Origin: a bacterium
GTDB taxonomy: Bacteria > Bacillota > Clostridia > Oscillospirales > Oscillospiraceae
Direction: 5' to 3'
DNA length: 60,709 nucleotides
NCBI GenBank assembly: GCA_029009095.1
Contig: JAQXJT010000010.1
Location: forward strand, 1 to 60,709
Within the stretch, counting starts at the first letter, position 1. Every line of letters starts with the position of its first letter. The notes below the pieces were generated by a model that worked only from the letters and a program-made list of their open reading frames with translations, searched no databases and was not told the DNA's origin. A program made the translations under genes and the position numbers. Positions 32,472 to 41,454 of the stretch are shown here, one piece after another.

Positions 32472-33290
32472 ATGAAAAAATCACAGAAGATCGCCGCCGT
32501 CTGCGTGGCAGTGCTGCTGATCGTGGGGCTGGGGTTCATAGCCAACGCCTTTGGGGGGAATCCCCTGTCCGCAGCGCTGGCCCGGCGCACGGCGGAGCGG
32601 TATATGGAGGAAAACCACGGCGGTGGAGACTTCGTCCTGGGGAGCGTGAACTACAGCTTCAAGGACGGCGGCTACTACGCCTTCGTGACCTCTCCCGGCA
32701 GCGAGGACAGCCATTTTATCCTCTATCTGGACATGCTGGGGCGGCTCAAATGGGACACCTGGGAGGATGTGACCAGCGGGGCCAACACCGCCGGACGGCT
32801 GGACGAAGAGTACCGGGCGCTGACGGCGCAGGTGGCGGACAGCCCGGAGTTCCCCTGCACCAGCGAGATCGCCTTCGGGGAGCTGGTGTTCGGAGATCGG
32901 GAGTGGGGGCGAGGCGACCCCTACGGGCTGGAGCAGAGCAGTCTGGAGCTGGACGGGGACTACGACGTTGCCGCGCTGGGCGCGGAGGCGGGGCGGTTTG
33001 TCCTCTACGCGGACGATGAGGAGGTAAGCGTGGAGCGGGCCGCAGAGCTCTTGCTGGAGGTAAGGCGCGTGATGGAGGAGAGCGGCGTGCCCTTCCGCTC
33101 CGTGGACTTCGTACTGCGCTGTCCCCGGGTGGAGGCGGGCGGCCCCCGGACGGGAGAGGAGAGCATCCATGTGCTGAACTTCCCCTGGGAGGAGATCCGC
33201 GAAGAGGGCATGAAGGAACGGGTGCAGGCAGCTTACGAGGAGAGCATGGCCTACTACGCCCGGGAGGACGCGAAGAAACAGGCCGGGTAA
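32472..33290 (+). CDS. YfjL-like membrane-anchored protein
   Basis: ATG at 32472 with AGGAGAG upstream; 272 residues. One N-terminal membrane helix (about 7-27) is followed by FGGNPLSAALARRTAERYMEE, YSFKDGGYYAFV, SHFILYLDMLGRLKWDTWE and a Gly-Ala-Asn-Thr-(A/x)-x-Arg block, the pattern of YfjL-like proteins of Gram-positive bacteria. The C-terminal half (about 140-272) is acidic and has no recognised motif. The function of this family is not known. The protein is expected on the outer face of the membrane. Confidence 0.78.
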   Translation: MKKSQKIAAVCVAVLLIVGLGFIANAFGGNPLSAALARRTAERYMEENHGGGDFVLGSVNYSFKDGGYYAFVTSPGSEDSHFILYLDMLGRLKWDTWEDVTSGANTAGRLDEEYRALTAQVADSPEFPCTSEIAFGELVFGDREWGRGDPYGLEQSSLELDGDYDVAALGAEAGRFVLYADDEEVSVERAAELLLEVRRVMEESGVPFRSVDFVLRCPRVEAGGPRTGEESIHVLNFPWEEIREEGMKERVQAAYEESMAYYAREDAKKQAG

Positions 33291-33295
33291 AGAGA

Positions 33296-33325
33296 TCCCC
33301 CTGCCGCTGCTCGGCGGCAGGGGGA
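33296..33325. terminator. Hairpin between convergent genes
   Basis: CCCCCTGCCG / CGGCAGGGGG stem, T-poor tail; a probable shared terminator. Confidence 0.6.
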
Positions 33326-33337
33326 CTTTGCGTTCGG

Positions 33338-34339
33338 TTATTGGATGATGTCGCACTGGACGCTGCGGCAGAAGAGGCGGCGGATCTCCTCCGGGCGGCT
33401 GCTCTCGCCCAGAACCCACATGAGCTTGGCCGCGGCGGCCTCCAGCGTCATGTTGTAGGCCTCGATCACCGGGAACTGCTCCTTCACCTGCCGCCCCACC
33501 TGATAGAGCGTCATGTCGCTCCCCTCGTAGGGCACCTGGGTCATCATCACGATGGTCTTGCCGTGGTTCAGCCAGCGCTCCATGGCCTGGGCGAAGGGGC
33601 CTTCTCCTCCGCCGGGCAGGCCGCCCACGCCGAAGGACTGGAAGATCACGCCCTGGTAGTACTCCTCCAGCTTCTCCAGCGCCTGGGCCCCCATGCCGGG
33701 GATGAGCGTCAGCAGCAGCACCCGGGGCTCCAGACAGTGGTAGAATCTGGGCTCCGCCCCGTAGGCGTAGGAGCGGGGCGTGAGGTAGCGGATGAGCTTG
33801 CGCTCCCGGATCACGGCCACTTCCGGGTAGTCCACGCTGGAAAAGGCGTTGTAGCTCTTGGTGCGCTCCTTCCGGGCCCGGGTGCCCAGAATGACCTTGC
33901 CGTCAAAGACCAGACTCACGTCGTGGGAGTCGGGGTCGGCGGCGTAGAGAAAGCTCTGGAACAGGTTGCGCCGGGCGTCCGTGTCGTTGAGGCAGATGGA
34001 CTTCTGGGAGCCGGTGATCACGATGGGCTTGGGGGAGTCCTGGATCAGGTAGGAGAGGGCGGCGGCGGTATAGGCCATGGTGTCGGTGCCGTGGGTCACC
34101 ACAAAGCCGTGGTAGCGGGGGTAGTTCTCCTCAATGGCGCGGCTGATGCGGAGCCAGTGCTCCGGGCCGATGTTGGTGCTGTCCAGATTCATCAGCTGTA
34201 TGGCGTCCACCTGGCAGAAATCGGCCACCTCCGGCACATGCTGCAGGATCTCCTCCGAGGTGATGGCCGGGCTCAGCCCGCATACGCCCTCCCGGGAGGC
34301 GATGGTGCCGCCGGTGGCGATCATTAAAATCCTTCTCAT
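33338..34339 (-). CDS. ansA: Asparaginase (type I, cytoplasmic)
   Basis: ATG at 34339 with GGAGGGAGG upstream; 333 residues. Both catalytic Thr motifs are present: IATGGTIAS near residue 7-15 and VTHGTDTMAYTA near 84-95. The conserved Lys-containing block (ITGSQKS) also follows. There is no signal peptide, so the enzyme is cytoplasmic and converts asparagine to aspartate and ammonia. The length is normal for type I asparaginases. It is a monocistronic gene. Confidence 0.95.
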   Translation of the reverse strand: MRRILMIATGGTIASREGVCGLSPAITSEEILQHVPEVADFCQVDAIQLMNLDSTNIGPEHWLRISRAIEENYPRYHGFVVTHGTDTMAYTAAALSYLIQDSPKPIVITGSQKSICLNDTDARRNLFQSFLYAADPDSHDVSLVFDGKVILGTRARKERTKSYNAFSSVDYPEVAVIRERKLIRYLTPRSYAYGAEPRFYHCLEPRVLLLTLIPGMGAQALEKLEEYYQGVIFQSFGVGGLPGGGEGPFAQAMERWLNHGKTIVMMTQVPYEGSDMTLYQVGRQVKEQFPVIEAYNMTLEAAAAKLMWVLGESSRPEEIRRLFCRSVQCDIIQ

Positions 34340-34400
34340 ATCCGCTGCCTCCCTCCGGGAATGTGGAAAAGCCGTTGCTCTCGCAGCGGCTTTTGTTGTA

Positions 34401-34435
34401 AAAAAACGGAGCAAGCGATACAAAAGCTTGCTCCG
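34401..34435 (-). terminator. Terminator of tRNA-Ser(GGA)
   Basis: On the reverse strand GGAGCAAGC / GCTTGCTCC stem followed by GTTTTTTT, 4 bases beyond the tRNA 3' end. Confidence 0.88.
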
Positions 34436-34438
34436 GTG

Positions 34439-34530
34439 TGGCGGAGATGGAGAGATTCGAACTCTCGATATCCTTTTGGGATATACACGATTTCCAATCG
34501 TGCGCGCTCGACCAACTACGCGACATCTCC
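34439..34530 (-). tRNA. tRNA-Ser(GGA)
   Basis: Acceptor GGAGATG / CATCTCC, anticodon loop TTGGAAA with GGA, long variable arm ATATCC / GGATAT, T-arm AGAGTTCGAATCTCT, discriminator G and encoded CCA. A class II serine tRNA. Confidence 0.95.
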
Positions 34531-34568
34531 ACGAGCCTGGACGGGTACTTCCTCTATTCAGCTTGCCT

Positions 34569-34597
34569 ATTATACCCAAGGGAGCCCATAAAGTCAA
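34569..34597 (-). promoter_or_regulatory. Promoter of tRNA-Ser(GGA)
   Basis: TTGACT (34592-34597) and TATAAT (34569-34574) on the reverse strand, 17-base spacer. Confidence 0.8.
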
Positions 34598-34620
34598 GAG
34601 GAATTTTCGCCAAAGCGGGG

Positions 34621-34658
34621 AAAAAGGAGCGGAGGCAGATGAATTCATCCGCCTCCGC
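34621..34658 (-). terminator. Terminator of the yceD-der region operon
   Basis: GCGGAGGC / GCCTCCGC stem, extended by ATGAATTCAT, followed on the reverse strand by CTCCTTTTT. Confidence 0.8.
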
Positions 34659-34668
34659 AGAAAATGGG

Positions 34669-36411
34669 TCACTTGATGGCGAGGGAGTAGGCCGCGATGA
34701 TGCCCTCCGCGGCGCCGCTGGTCTCCAGATGCACCTCGTCGCCCACATTGAGGATGGCGCTCTCCGGGGCGTCGGCGATGCTCACATCGTACCACTTGCC
34801 CTTGATCAGGAGGTAGTAGTGGGTGTTGCCGGCGATGACGGAGCTGCGGATCTCCTCCACGACGCCCTCCAGGGGCACCGTGTCGGGGACGGTGGAGGGA
34901 AGCTCGGGCTGCGCGACCAGGTTGTTCTTCACCAGCTGCTGCAGATAGCTCTGCTGGCACTCGGCCACGCTGGAGCCGGTGGCCACGATCTGGTACTGCT
35001 GCACGTTGACCATGGCGTACATCTTCACCAGGCTGGAGGCGTCCTTGAGCGCCATGAAGTAGGTGGGCTGGCCCTCCAGATTGAGCAGCAGGGGGAAGGT
35101 GGAGTTATACTTGTACTGCTGCACCGCGCCTTCGGCGGAGGACATGGCGGAGTATTCCTCCGCGCCGGCGATGGCGTAGTACTTGGCCTCCTTGGTGCGC
35201 TGGTTGACCAGAATGAAGCCGATGTTGCTCTCGTCTCCGCCCACGCTGGTGATGCCCGTGTAGACCCACACATCGTCGTTCTGGGCGATGTAGTTGTAGC
35301 CCCGGGTGGTGGTGGTGCAGCCGGACTGGGCGAAGAGGGAGTTGATGAAGCCGTTGTGATACATGCCGTAGTAATTGTACTGCTGCATGATGATGTCGGC
35401 GGTGAAGGCCCGATCCACCCAGGTGGGGATCTCCTCTACGCTGTAGTACCGGCTCTCGCCGGTGACGGCGTCCACCAGCACCGCGCCGGTCACGTCCTTG
35501 CCTCCGAACAGACCGATGCGCTTGGTGATCACCGAGGCGACCCACCAGGGGCGGCCCTCCTCGTCAATCTCAAAGTTCACATCCTCGAACATGAGCGTGG
35601 GGTAGTGGAAGCGGAGGTGGCGGTCGATATAGCGGAAGAAGTACTCGGAGGGGGAGTAGTGGATGCCCTCGGGCAGGCGCTTGACCGTGACCTCCTGGGT
35701 CACCATGTCGATGATCATATAGGCGGGGATGCCGCTGGAGGTGTTCTTGAGCCACTTGAACACATCGCCGTAATTCAGGTAGGCCACGCGCACGGGATGG
35801 TCGTTGTAGTTGATCTGGTAGGACTCCCGGTTGACCTCAAACTGGCTCACCAGATCGGCCAGCTCGCCCAGCTTGCGGTTGGCCAGGTTGTTGGCGCTGG
35901 TGCTGTCGAGCATGGGAATCTGGTTGAAGGAGATCTCGTCGATGTCCTCGGTGAAGTTGCTCTCCTCGGTCTTGAGCAGCTCGCTGTAGGCCTTGGCCCG
36001 GAAGATGGGGGCGGAGATCAGGTTGCCCACCAGAAAGAGCAGCACCAGCAGCGCGCAGATGACGGCGGGCACCAGACAGCAGTCCTTGACGCCCTGAACG
36101 AAGTCGCTGCCGCTCTGCATGGAGCCCACGCCAAACTTCCGCACCAGGGACAGCACGCAGTAGAAAGCCGAGAGCAACAGGAAGAAGGCGTAGAAACCGG
36201 GGTTCTTCAAATTGATGGCGGGCAGCTTCAGGTAGTAGTAGGCCAGCGCGAAGAGCAGGGTGATGAGCAGGTTTGTGACGGTGAGGCGGGTCTGGGAAAT
36301 GACCTTTTTGGGCTTGCGGGGGGGCCGGGCGGGAGCGGCCTCGCCGTCCGCGCCCTCGGAGGAGAAGTGGACGTCGCCAAAGGGGAAACCGTTTCCAAAG
36401 CGAATGATCAT
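34669..36411 (-). CDS. Large conserved membrane protein, unknown function
   Basis: 580 residues. A cytoplasmic Pro/Arg/Lys-rich start (about 20-40) is followed by three membrane helices (about 45-65, 70-88 and 112-133). A long extracytoplasmic part of about 440 residues has repeated beta-strand motifs and Tyr/Asn-rich stretches. The C-terminal 70 residues look like a small separate beta domain (EGVVEEIRSSVIAGNTHYYLLIKGKWYDVS). It overlaps the stop of der by 4 nt, so it is translated with that GTPase. No family is recognised. Confidence 0.85.
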   Translation of the reverse strand: MIIRFGNGFPFGDVHFSSEGADGEAAPARPPRKPKKVISQTRLTVTNLLITLLFALAYYYLKLPAINLKNPGFYAFFLLLSAFYCVLSLVRKFGVGSMQSGSDFVQGVKDCCLVPAVICALLVLLFLVGNLISAPIFRAKAYSELLKTEESNFTEDIDEISFNQIPMLDSTSANNLANRKLGELADLVSQFEVNRESYQINYNDHPVRVAYLNYGDVFKWLKNTSSGIPAYMIIDMVTQEVTVKRLPEGIHYSPSEYFFRYIDRHLRFHYPTLMFEDVNFEIDEEGRPWWVASVITKRIGLFGGKDVTGAVLVDAVTGESRYYSVEEIPTWVDRAFTADIIMQQYNYYGMYHNGFINSLFAQSGCTTTTRGYNYIAQNDDVWVYTGITSVGGDESNIGFILVNQRTKEAKYYAIAGAEEYSAMSSAEGAVQQYKYNSTFPLLLNLEGQPTYFMALKDASSLVKMYAMVNVQQYQIVATGSSVAECQQSYLQQLVKNNLVAQPELPSTVPDTVPLEGVVEEIRSSVIAGNTHYYLLIKGKWYDVSIADAPESAILNVGDEVHLETSGAAEGIIAAYSLAIK

Positions 36412-37739
36412 GAGTTTTCCGATTCTCCTTTCTGCCGGATGGATATACGAATGGGCGTGCCCTCCATGCCGAATACACTGCGCACCTGATTTTCAATGTA
36501 GCGCTGGTAGGAGAAATGGAAGAGCTCCCGGTCGTTGCAGAAGATGACGAAGTGGGGCGGGCAGACACCGGTCTGGGTCATGTAGTAGATCTTCAGCCGC
36601 TTGCCCTTGTCGGAGGGGGGCTGGGTGTGGGCCTGGGCGTCGGCCAGCAGGTCGTTGAGCTTGCCGGTGGAGATGCGCATGTGGCTCTGCTCGTTGACAT
36701 AGTTGATCAGCTCGAAGAGCTTCTGGGTGCGCTGGCCGGTGAGAGCGGAGATGAAGAGCACGGGCGCGTAGGTCATGAAGGAGAGATCCCGGTACACGTC
36801 CTTGCGCATGTTCTCCATGGTGCCCGTCTCTTTTTCCAGCAGATCCCACTTGTTCACCACGATGATGCTGGCCTTGCCCGCCTCGTGGGCAAGCCCCGCG
36901 ATCTTGGTGTCCTGCTCGGTGACGCCCTCCCGGGCGTCGATCATGATGAGGCACACATCGGCCCGCTCAATGGCCAGCTGGGCCCGGAGCACGGAGAACT
37001 TTTCGATGCGGTCGTCCACCTTGGACTTCCGGCGGATGCCGGCGGTGTCGATGAAGGTATACTTGCCGTAGCGGTTGTCCACGGGGCTGTCGATGGCGTC
37101 CCGGGTGGTGCCGGGCATATCGGCCACGATGACCCGCTTCTCCCCCAGGATCAGGTTGACCAGCGAGGACTTGCCCACATTGGGCTTGCCGATGACGGCC
37201 ACGCGGATGCGCTCGTCGTCGTCCTGCTCGTCCTCCTCGGGGGGGAAGTACTGGAAGCACGCGTCCAGCAGCTCGTCGGTGCCGTGGCCGTGGACGGCGG
37301 AGAGGGCGATGGGGTCGCCCAGACCCAGACTGTAGAACTCGTAAATGTCCGGGTTCACCGGGCCGGTGGAGTCCATCTTGTTCACGCAGAGCACCACCGG
37401 CTTCCCCGAGCGGAGGAGCATGGCCGCCACATCCTGATCGGCGGCGGTGACGCCGGTGCCGATCTCCGTAAGGAACACGATCACATCTGCGGCATGGATG
37501 GCCAGCATGGCCTGCTCGCGCATGAAGAGCAGGATCTCGTTGTCCGTGGCCGGTTCGATGCCGCCGGTGTCTACAATATTAAAGGTACGGCCACGCCACT
37601 CGCACTGGGCGTAAATGCGGTCCCGGGTGACGCCCGGGGTGTCCTCCACAATGGAGAGCTTTTCGCCGCAAAGCCGGTTAAAGAGCAGGGACTTGCCCAC
37701 ATTGGGCCGCCCTACGATGGCAACCAGGGGTTTTGACAC
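36408..37739 (-). CDS. der: Ribosome assembly GTPase Der (EngA)
   Basis: 443 residues with two GTPase domains in tandem: G1 GRPNVGKSLL (about 8-17) and GKPNVGKSSL (about 183-192), G3 DTGG and DTAG, and G4 NKMD and NKWD. A C-terminal KH-like domain follows from about residue 350 (RISTGKLNDLLADA, GKRLKIYYMTQTGVCPPHFVIF). It acts in 50S subunit assembly. It follows the DUF512 radical SAM gene after 20 nt, in the same operon. Confidence 0.97.
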   Translation of the reverse strand: MSKPLVAIVGRPNVGKSLLFNRLCGEKLSIVEDTPGVTRDRIYAQCEWRGRTFNIVDTGGIEPATDNEILLFMREQAMLAIHAADVIVFLTEIGTGVTAADQDVAAMLLRSGKPVVLCVNKMDSTGPVNPDIYEFYSLGLGDPIALSAVHGHGTDELLDACFQYFPPEEDEQDDDERIRVAVIGKPNVGKSSLVNLILGEKRVIVADMPGTTRDAIDSPVDNRYGKYTFIDTAGIRRKSKVDDRIEKFSVLRAQLAIERADVCLIMIDAREGVTEQDTKIAGLAHEAGKASIIVVNKWDLLEKETGTMENMRKDVYRDLSFMTYAPVLFISALTGQRTQKLFELINYVNEQSHMRISTGKLNDLLADAQAHTQPPSDKGKRLKIYYMTQTGVCPPHFVIFCNDRELFHFSYQRYIENQVRSVFGMEGTPIRISIRQKGESENS

Positions 37740-37759
37740 GATCTATCACCTATCCTCTG

Positions 37760-39034
37760 TCATAACTGGCACATGGCGCGCAGCAGCGCCTCGCCGTCGT
37801 TCTCCACGGGGATCACGGGGACGCCCAGCGCCGCGGAGAGCTCCTCCAGCGTCATGTCGTCCAGAAACACGCCTTCCCCGTGGCGCAGCATCACCTGGGG
37901 GATGAGCAGCGCCTCGCCCAGATCCTTTCCCTGTAAGCGGTGCAGGAGATCCCGTCCCACGATCAGCCCGGCCACGTCCACGCTGTGACCGAAAAAGTCA
38001 TTGGGAATGGGGTAGACCGCCGCCTCCGCCCCGGCGCGCTCTATGAGCTTTTCCAAAAAGGGCGCCGCCGATACGCCGGTAGCCACGGAAAAACGCCTTC
38101 CGGGGCGCTCGGGGCAGTTCTCCAGCGCCCAGTCAAACTCGCTCTCCAGCAGCCGCAGCAGTCCCACGCCGTTTTCCAGCTGCGGGTAGCCCTCGTAGTA
38201 CTCCTCCGGGGGCAGGGGCCGGCCAGCCTTCAGATAGAGCTCATCCGAGCAGCAGAAGATCCGGCTGCCGTGCTTGCGCAGGCAGAGCAGGGCGAACTCC
38301 TCCACCTGCTCCACCGCCGCCGCGGCGCTCTCCCTGTCAAAGGGCGTCAGGGGGGTGAGCCCCTGCCGGTGGCAGGTGAGCCCCACGGGAACGATAGAGA
38401 CGCTGTTCACCGCCGGGTGGAGGGAGGCGAGATCCTCCATGGTCTTTTGCAGCTGCGCCCCGTCGTTCCAGCCGGGACAGAGCACCACCTGGCAGTCCAT
38501 CACGATGCCCGCGCCGGCGAAGCGGCGGAGGATGTCCATGATCTCCCCGCCCCGGGGATTTTGCAGCATCCGCCTGCGCAGCTCCCCGTCCGTGGCGTGG
38601 ACGGAAATGTTCAGCGGACTCACTTTCAGCTCGCAGATCCGCTGGATCTCCCGGGGGGAGAGGTTGGTGCAGGTGATGTAGTTGCCGGTGAGGAAGGAGA
38701 GGCGGGCGTCGTCGTCCTTGAAATACAGCGTGGAGCGCAGCCCCGGGGGGAGCTGATCCACAAAGCAGAACACGCATTTGTTGGCGCAGTGGGTGGGCTG
38801 ATCCATCAGGTACTCGGCAAAGTTCAGCCCCAGATCCTCTCCCTCGTCCTTCTCCACGCTGATTTCCCCCGCCCGGCGGAACTCCAGCAGCAGCTCCTCC
38901 TCGTAGGTGTAGAACATATAATCCAGCACGTCGTGGATCTCGTGGTGATTGACATATAAGAGCTCGTCTCCGGGTTCCACCAGCCCCTCCAGGGGGCAGC
39001 CCTCGTCCAGAGAGGCTATGGTATTAAAGCGCAT
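37760..39034 (-). CDS. DUF512 radical SAM protein with PDZ-like start
   Basis: I use the ATG at 39034, with GGAGGTG 9 nt upstream; a longer form starting 12 codons earlier lacks such a site. 424 residues. The N-terminus resembles a PDZ domain (EPGDELLYVNHHEIHDVLDY). The radical SAM iron-sulfur motif is CANKCVFC (Cys at about 83, 87 and 90). Other family blocks are FLTGNYITCTNL, SPLNISVHATD and GVSAAPFL. The genomic partnership with Der is common in Clostridia, but the reaction is unknown. Confidence 0.92.
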   Translation of the reverse strand: MRFNTIASLDEGCPLEGLVEPGDELLYVNHHEIHDVLDYMFYTYEEELLLEFRRAGEISVEKDEGEDLGLNFAEYLMDQPTHCANKCVFCFVDQLPPGLRSTLYFKDDDARLSFLTGNYITCTNLSPREIQRICELKVSPLNISVHATDGELRRRMLQNPRGGEIMDILRRFAGAGIVMDCQVVLCPGWNDGAQLQKTMEDLASLHPAVNSVSIVPVGLTCHRQGLTPLTPFDRESAAAAVEQVEEFALLCLRKHGSRIFCCSDELYLKAGRPLPPEEYYEGYPQLENGVGLLRLLESEFDWALENCPERPGRRFSVATGVSAAPFLEKLIERAGAEAAVYPIPNDFFGHSVDVAGLIVGRDLLHRLQGKDLGEALLIPQVMLRHGEGVFLDDMTLEELSAALGVPVIPVENDGEALLRAMCQL

Positions 39035-39086
39035 GGGACCCCACACCTCCGCGATTTTACTTTTGGCCAAAGCGGCCCAATATACG

Positions 39087-39116
39087 AAAAGAGACGGCTT
39101 GACGCCGCCTCTTTTT
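39087..39116 (-). terminator. Terminator after rpmF
   Basis: AAAAGAGACGGC / GCCGCCTCTTTTT stem (one mismatch), between rpmF and the DUF512 gene. It may be partly read through. Confidence 0.65.
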
Positions 39117-39123
39117 CGAGCCG

Positions 39124-39312
39124 TTACTTACCCTCGTCGACCTTCACGACCTCGCGGCCTCTATAGAAACCGCAGGCCTTACAGGCACGGTGGGGCAGCT
39201 TGAAAGCGCCGCAGTTGGCGCACTTCACCAGACCGGGAACGGTGAGCTTCCAGTTGCTGCCGCGTCTCTTATCGCGTCTTTGCCGGCTGACTTTTCCCTT
39301 GGGGACTGCCAT
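39124..39312 (-). CDS. rpmF: 50S ribosomal protein L32
   Basis: 62 residues; MAVPKGKVSRQRRDKRRGSN is the standard start. Zinc-ribbon Cys pairs CANC and CKAC are present, so this is the zinc-binding form. It lies 52 nt downstream of yceD, the usual order. Confidence 0.98.
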   Translation of the reverse strand: MAVPKGKVSRQRRDKRRGSNWKLTVPGLVKCANCGAFKLPHRACKACGFYRGREVVKVDEGK

Positions 39313-39364
39313 GTTGACACCTCCTCATCACTTTCGGCTGTTTCTCGAGCAGCGCAATTATTCT

Positions 39365-39859
39365 TTATCGTCCGAGCAGCTGTTCCAAAACAGCCAGTCT
39401 TGGATCCCTCTCCGGTTTGCAGTCGCATTCGCCATCGTTCAGATTGGCGCCGCAGCGGCTGCACAGCCCCTTGCAATCCTCCCTGCAAAGAAAACGGGAG
39501 TCCATGTCCATGATAAAGCAGCCCTCCAGCACGTCGTCCAAGTCGAGCTGCTCGTTTTCCAGCAGGTAATAGTCGGGGTTTTCTTCGTCCTCCAGCTCCG
39601 TGGCCAGCGTCAGCTCCAGGGGAGTGACCTTGGTGAGAGGGAACTCGGAGGCGCAGCGGTCGCAGAGGCAGAGCATATCCGCGCTGATGGTCCCCTCCAA
39701 AAGAAGAAGCCCCGCCTCGTTGCGGATCACGCCTTCACCCACCACGGGGGAGGTATAGGCGGCCACGCCGGGGAATTGGAGCCGCTCCGTGCTCAGCTCG
39801 CGGCGGAACGGGAGCTTTTTGCCGGGGTTCAGGATCAGTTCATGGAGATTGATGCTCAT
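39365..39859 (-). CDS. yceD: YceD-family (DUF177) 23S rRNA accumulation protein
   Basis: ATG at 39859 with AGGTGT upstream; 164 residues. The Cys motifs CLCDRC (about residue 78) and the C-terminal CREDCKGLC-x2-CGANLN-x4-C are characteristic of DUF177 proteins, which are usually encoded before rpmF. In E. coli the homolog affects 23S rRNA accumulation. The promoter upstream is a perfect consensus. The gene starts the leftward rpmF-der operon. Confidence 0.93.
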   Translation of the reverse strand: MSINLHELILNPGKKLPFRRELSTERLQFPGVAAYTSPVVGEGVIRNEAGLLLLEGTISADMLCLCDRCASEFPLTKVTPLELTLATELEDEENPDYYLLENEQLDLDDVLEGCFIMDMDSRFLCREDCKGLCSRCGANLNDGECDCKPERDPRLAVLEQLLGR

Positions 39860-39882
39860 GTTACACCTCAAATAGCCATGTT

Positions 39883-39911
39883 ATTATAAATGAAGGCCGG
39901 GCGCTTGTCAA
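39883..39911 (-). promoter_or_regulatory. yceD-rpmF promoter
   Basis: TTGACA (39906-39911) and TATAAT (39883-39888) on the reverse strand, 17-base spacer: perfect consensus. Confidence 0.92.
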
Positions 39912-39975
39912 CAGGTATTTGCCCGATTGTCCCGGGATTTTTCCCCGTCCGTCCTGCGGCGGGAACAGGGGGGAC

Positions 39976-40002
39976 TTGAAAAAAAGCGGGGAGTACTATA
40001 AT
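39976..40002 (+). promoter_or_regulatory. Promoter of the HtrA-like lipoprotein gene
   Basis: TTGAAA (39976-39981) and TATAAT (39997-40002) with a 15-base spacer. Taking the overlapping TAATAT as -10 gives 17. Confidence 0.5.
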
Positions 40003-40068
40003 ATGGTATGGCTTGGCACAGTATAAAGAATTTTTCCGGCTTTTGCAAGAGAAAAGGGAGGAGACGGC

Positions 40069-41418
40069 ATGAAAAAAATCATGGCGCTGCTGCTTGCGGC
40101 CGCGTGTTTTCTGACGTCCGGCTGCGTGCGGCGGGGCTACCGGGTGGTGTTCGATCCCAACGGCGGGGAGGTGCTCTCCGGCGAGACGGAGCAGCGGGTG
40201 GCGCCCGGGGAGAGCGCCGTGGCCCCGCTGGTGGAGAGGGAGGGGCACATCCTCCACTGGGACGGGGATTTTTCCGCCGTCTCCGGGGACATGGTCGTAA
40301 CGGCCCGATGGGAAAAGGAGAGCTGTTCGGTGGAGTTTGAACTGGGGAAGGGCGTCCTCCTCGCCGGGGAAACGCGGCAGTCCGTGCCCTACGGGGAGGC
40401 CGCTGTGCCCCCGGAGGCCTCCTGCGGGCGGCGCAGCCTCCGCTGGGAGGGCGAGTATGGCTGCGTCAGGGCAGACACCGTCGTGACGGCCCGCTGGGAG
40501 AAGACCGCCGCGGACGGGGCGGAGCTGGCGGCGTACCTGAACGGGTGCACGGCCCGGCTGAGGATCACCTCCGTGCAGGGGGGCGAGAGCGCGGGGACGG
40601 GTGTGTTCCTCCGGCCTGACGGCGTGCTCGCCACCACGGCGCGCACCGTGGAGATGATGGAGAGCGCCGAAGCCGTGCTGTCCGACGGGAGGGCCTTCCC
40701 GGTGACGGAGGTGCTCTGCGTGAACCGCGCCGGGGATCTGGCGCTGCTGAAGGTGGCGGCGGAGGGCCTGCCCTTCCTCGTGGAGCGGGAGGGGGACTCC
40801 TCCCGTGCCTTTACCCTGACGGAGGGCGCTCTGGCGGAGCTGCCCCGCCCGGAGAGACGGGAGGGGGAGAGCTTCCTCCGGGGGGAGCGCGCCGGGGCGG
40901 AGAGAGGCGGCGCGATCGTGGACGAGTACGGCGAGCTGCTGGGGCTGTGGAGCGGGAGCCGGGACGGGGATGAAGCGTGTCCGGCGGTGGACGCGGAGAC
41001 CATCGCCGCCGCCGTGGACAGCGCCGGGGCGGGCACAAAGACCGCGGACTGGGCAGAGAAAGTCCGATCGGAGCTGGAGGAGTCCTACAGCCCCCGGGAC
41101 ACCCAGGGGAACTATCACTATTCCCTGCTGCGCACCTACCAGAGCGTTACCGGGGCGGAATGTCTCGCTTCGGTGGACAGCGAGGGGGTGCAGACGGGCT
41201 ATGTGGACTGCTGCGACCACTATGTCTACGGGCTGGACGAGGGCGAGGCGGAGCGCTACGCCGCCTACCTCACGGAACAGGGCTTTACCTGCCGGGGAGA
41301 GGAACACTTCGCCCAGGGCAGCTCCGTTTATTACGGAGACGAGCGCTCCGGCCTGCTGGTGGATCTCTTCCGCAGCAACGGCGGGGAGCTGTGGATCTGG
41401 GTGAGCGTGGAGGAGTGA
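40069..41418 (+). CDS. Lipoprotein with InlB-like repeats and an inactive HtrA-like domain
   Basis: 449 residues. A lipoprotein signal ends in LTSGC (Cys19). Two repeats follow (about 25-82 and 85-145), each of the Listeria-Bacteroides type, ending in MVVTARWEK or TVVTARWEK and starting in VVFDPNGGE or VEFELGKG. Residues about 155-290 follow the trypsin-like HtrA pattern (TGVFLRPDGVLATT, AVLSDGRAFP, NRAGDLALLKV, GGAIVDEYGELLGLW). The catalytic His position is Arg192 and the Ser position Arg279, so it should be inactive. The C-terminal 130 residues are of unknown fold. A surface binding role seems likely. Confidence 0.82.
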   Translation: MKKIMALLLAAACFLTSGCVRRGYRVVFDPNGGEVLSGETEQRVAPGESAVAPLVEREGHILHWDGDFSAVSGDMVVTARWEKESCSVEFELGKGVLLAGETRQSVPYGEAAVPPEASCGRRSLRWEGEYGCVRADTVVTARWEKTAADGAELAAYLNGCTARLRITSVQGGESAGTGVFLRPDGVLATTARTVEMMESAEAVLSDGRAFPVTEVLCVNRAGDLALLKVAAEGLPFLVEREGDSSRAFTLTEGALAELPRPERREGESFLRGERAGAERGGAIVDEYGELLGLWSGSRDGDEACPAVDAETIAAAVDSAGAGTKTADWAEKVRSELEESYSPRDTQGNYHYSLLRTYQSVTGAECLASVDSEGVQTGYVDCCDHYVYGLDEGEAERYAAYLTEQGFTCRGEEHFAQGSSVYYGDERSGLLVDLFRSNGGELWIWVSVEE

Positions 41419-41454
41419 AATGAGAGAGAAGCATCAGGGCGGGAGGAAGAACGG

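Noticed and set aside
34438-36489. Long open frame antisense to the large membrane protein, running into the tRNA
   Set aside because: It overlaps a tRNA gene and has repetitive His/Gly/Val composition, so it is an artefact of codon bias.
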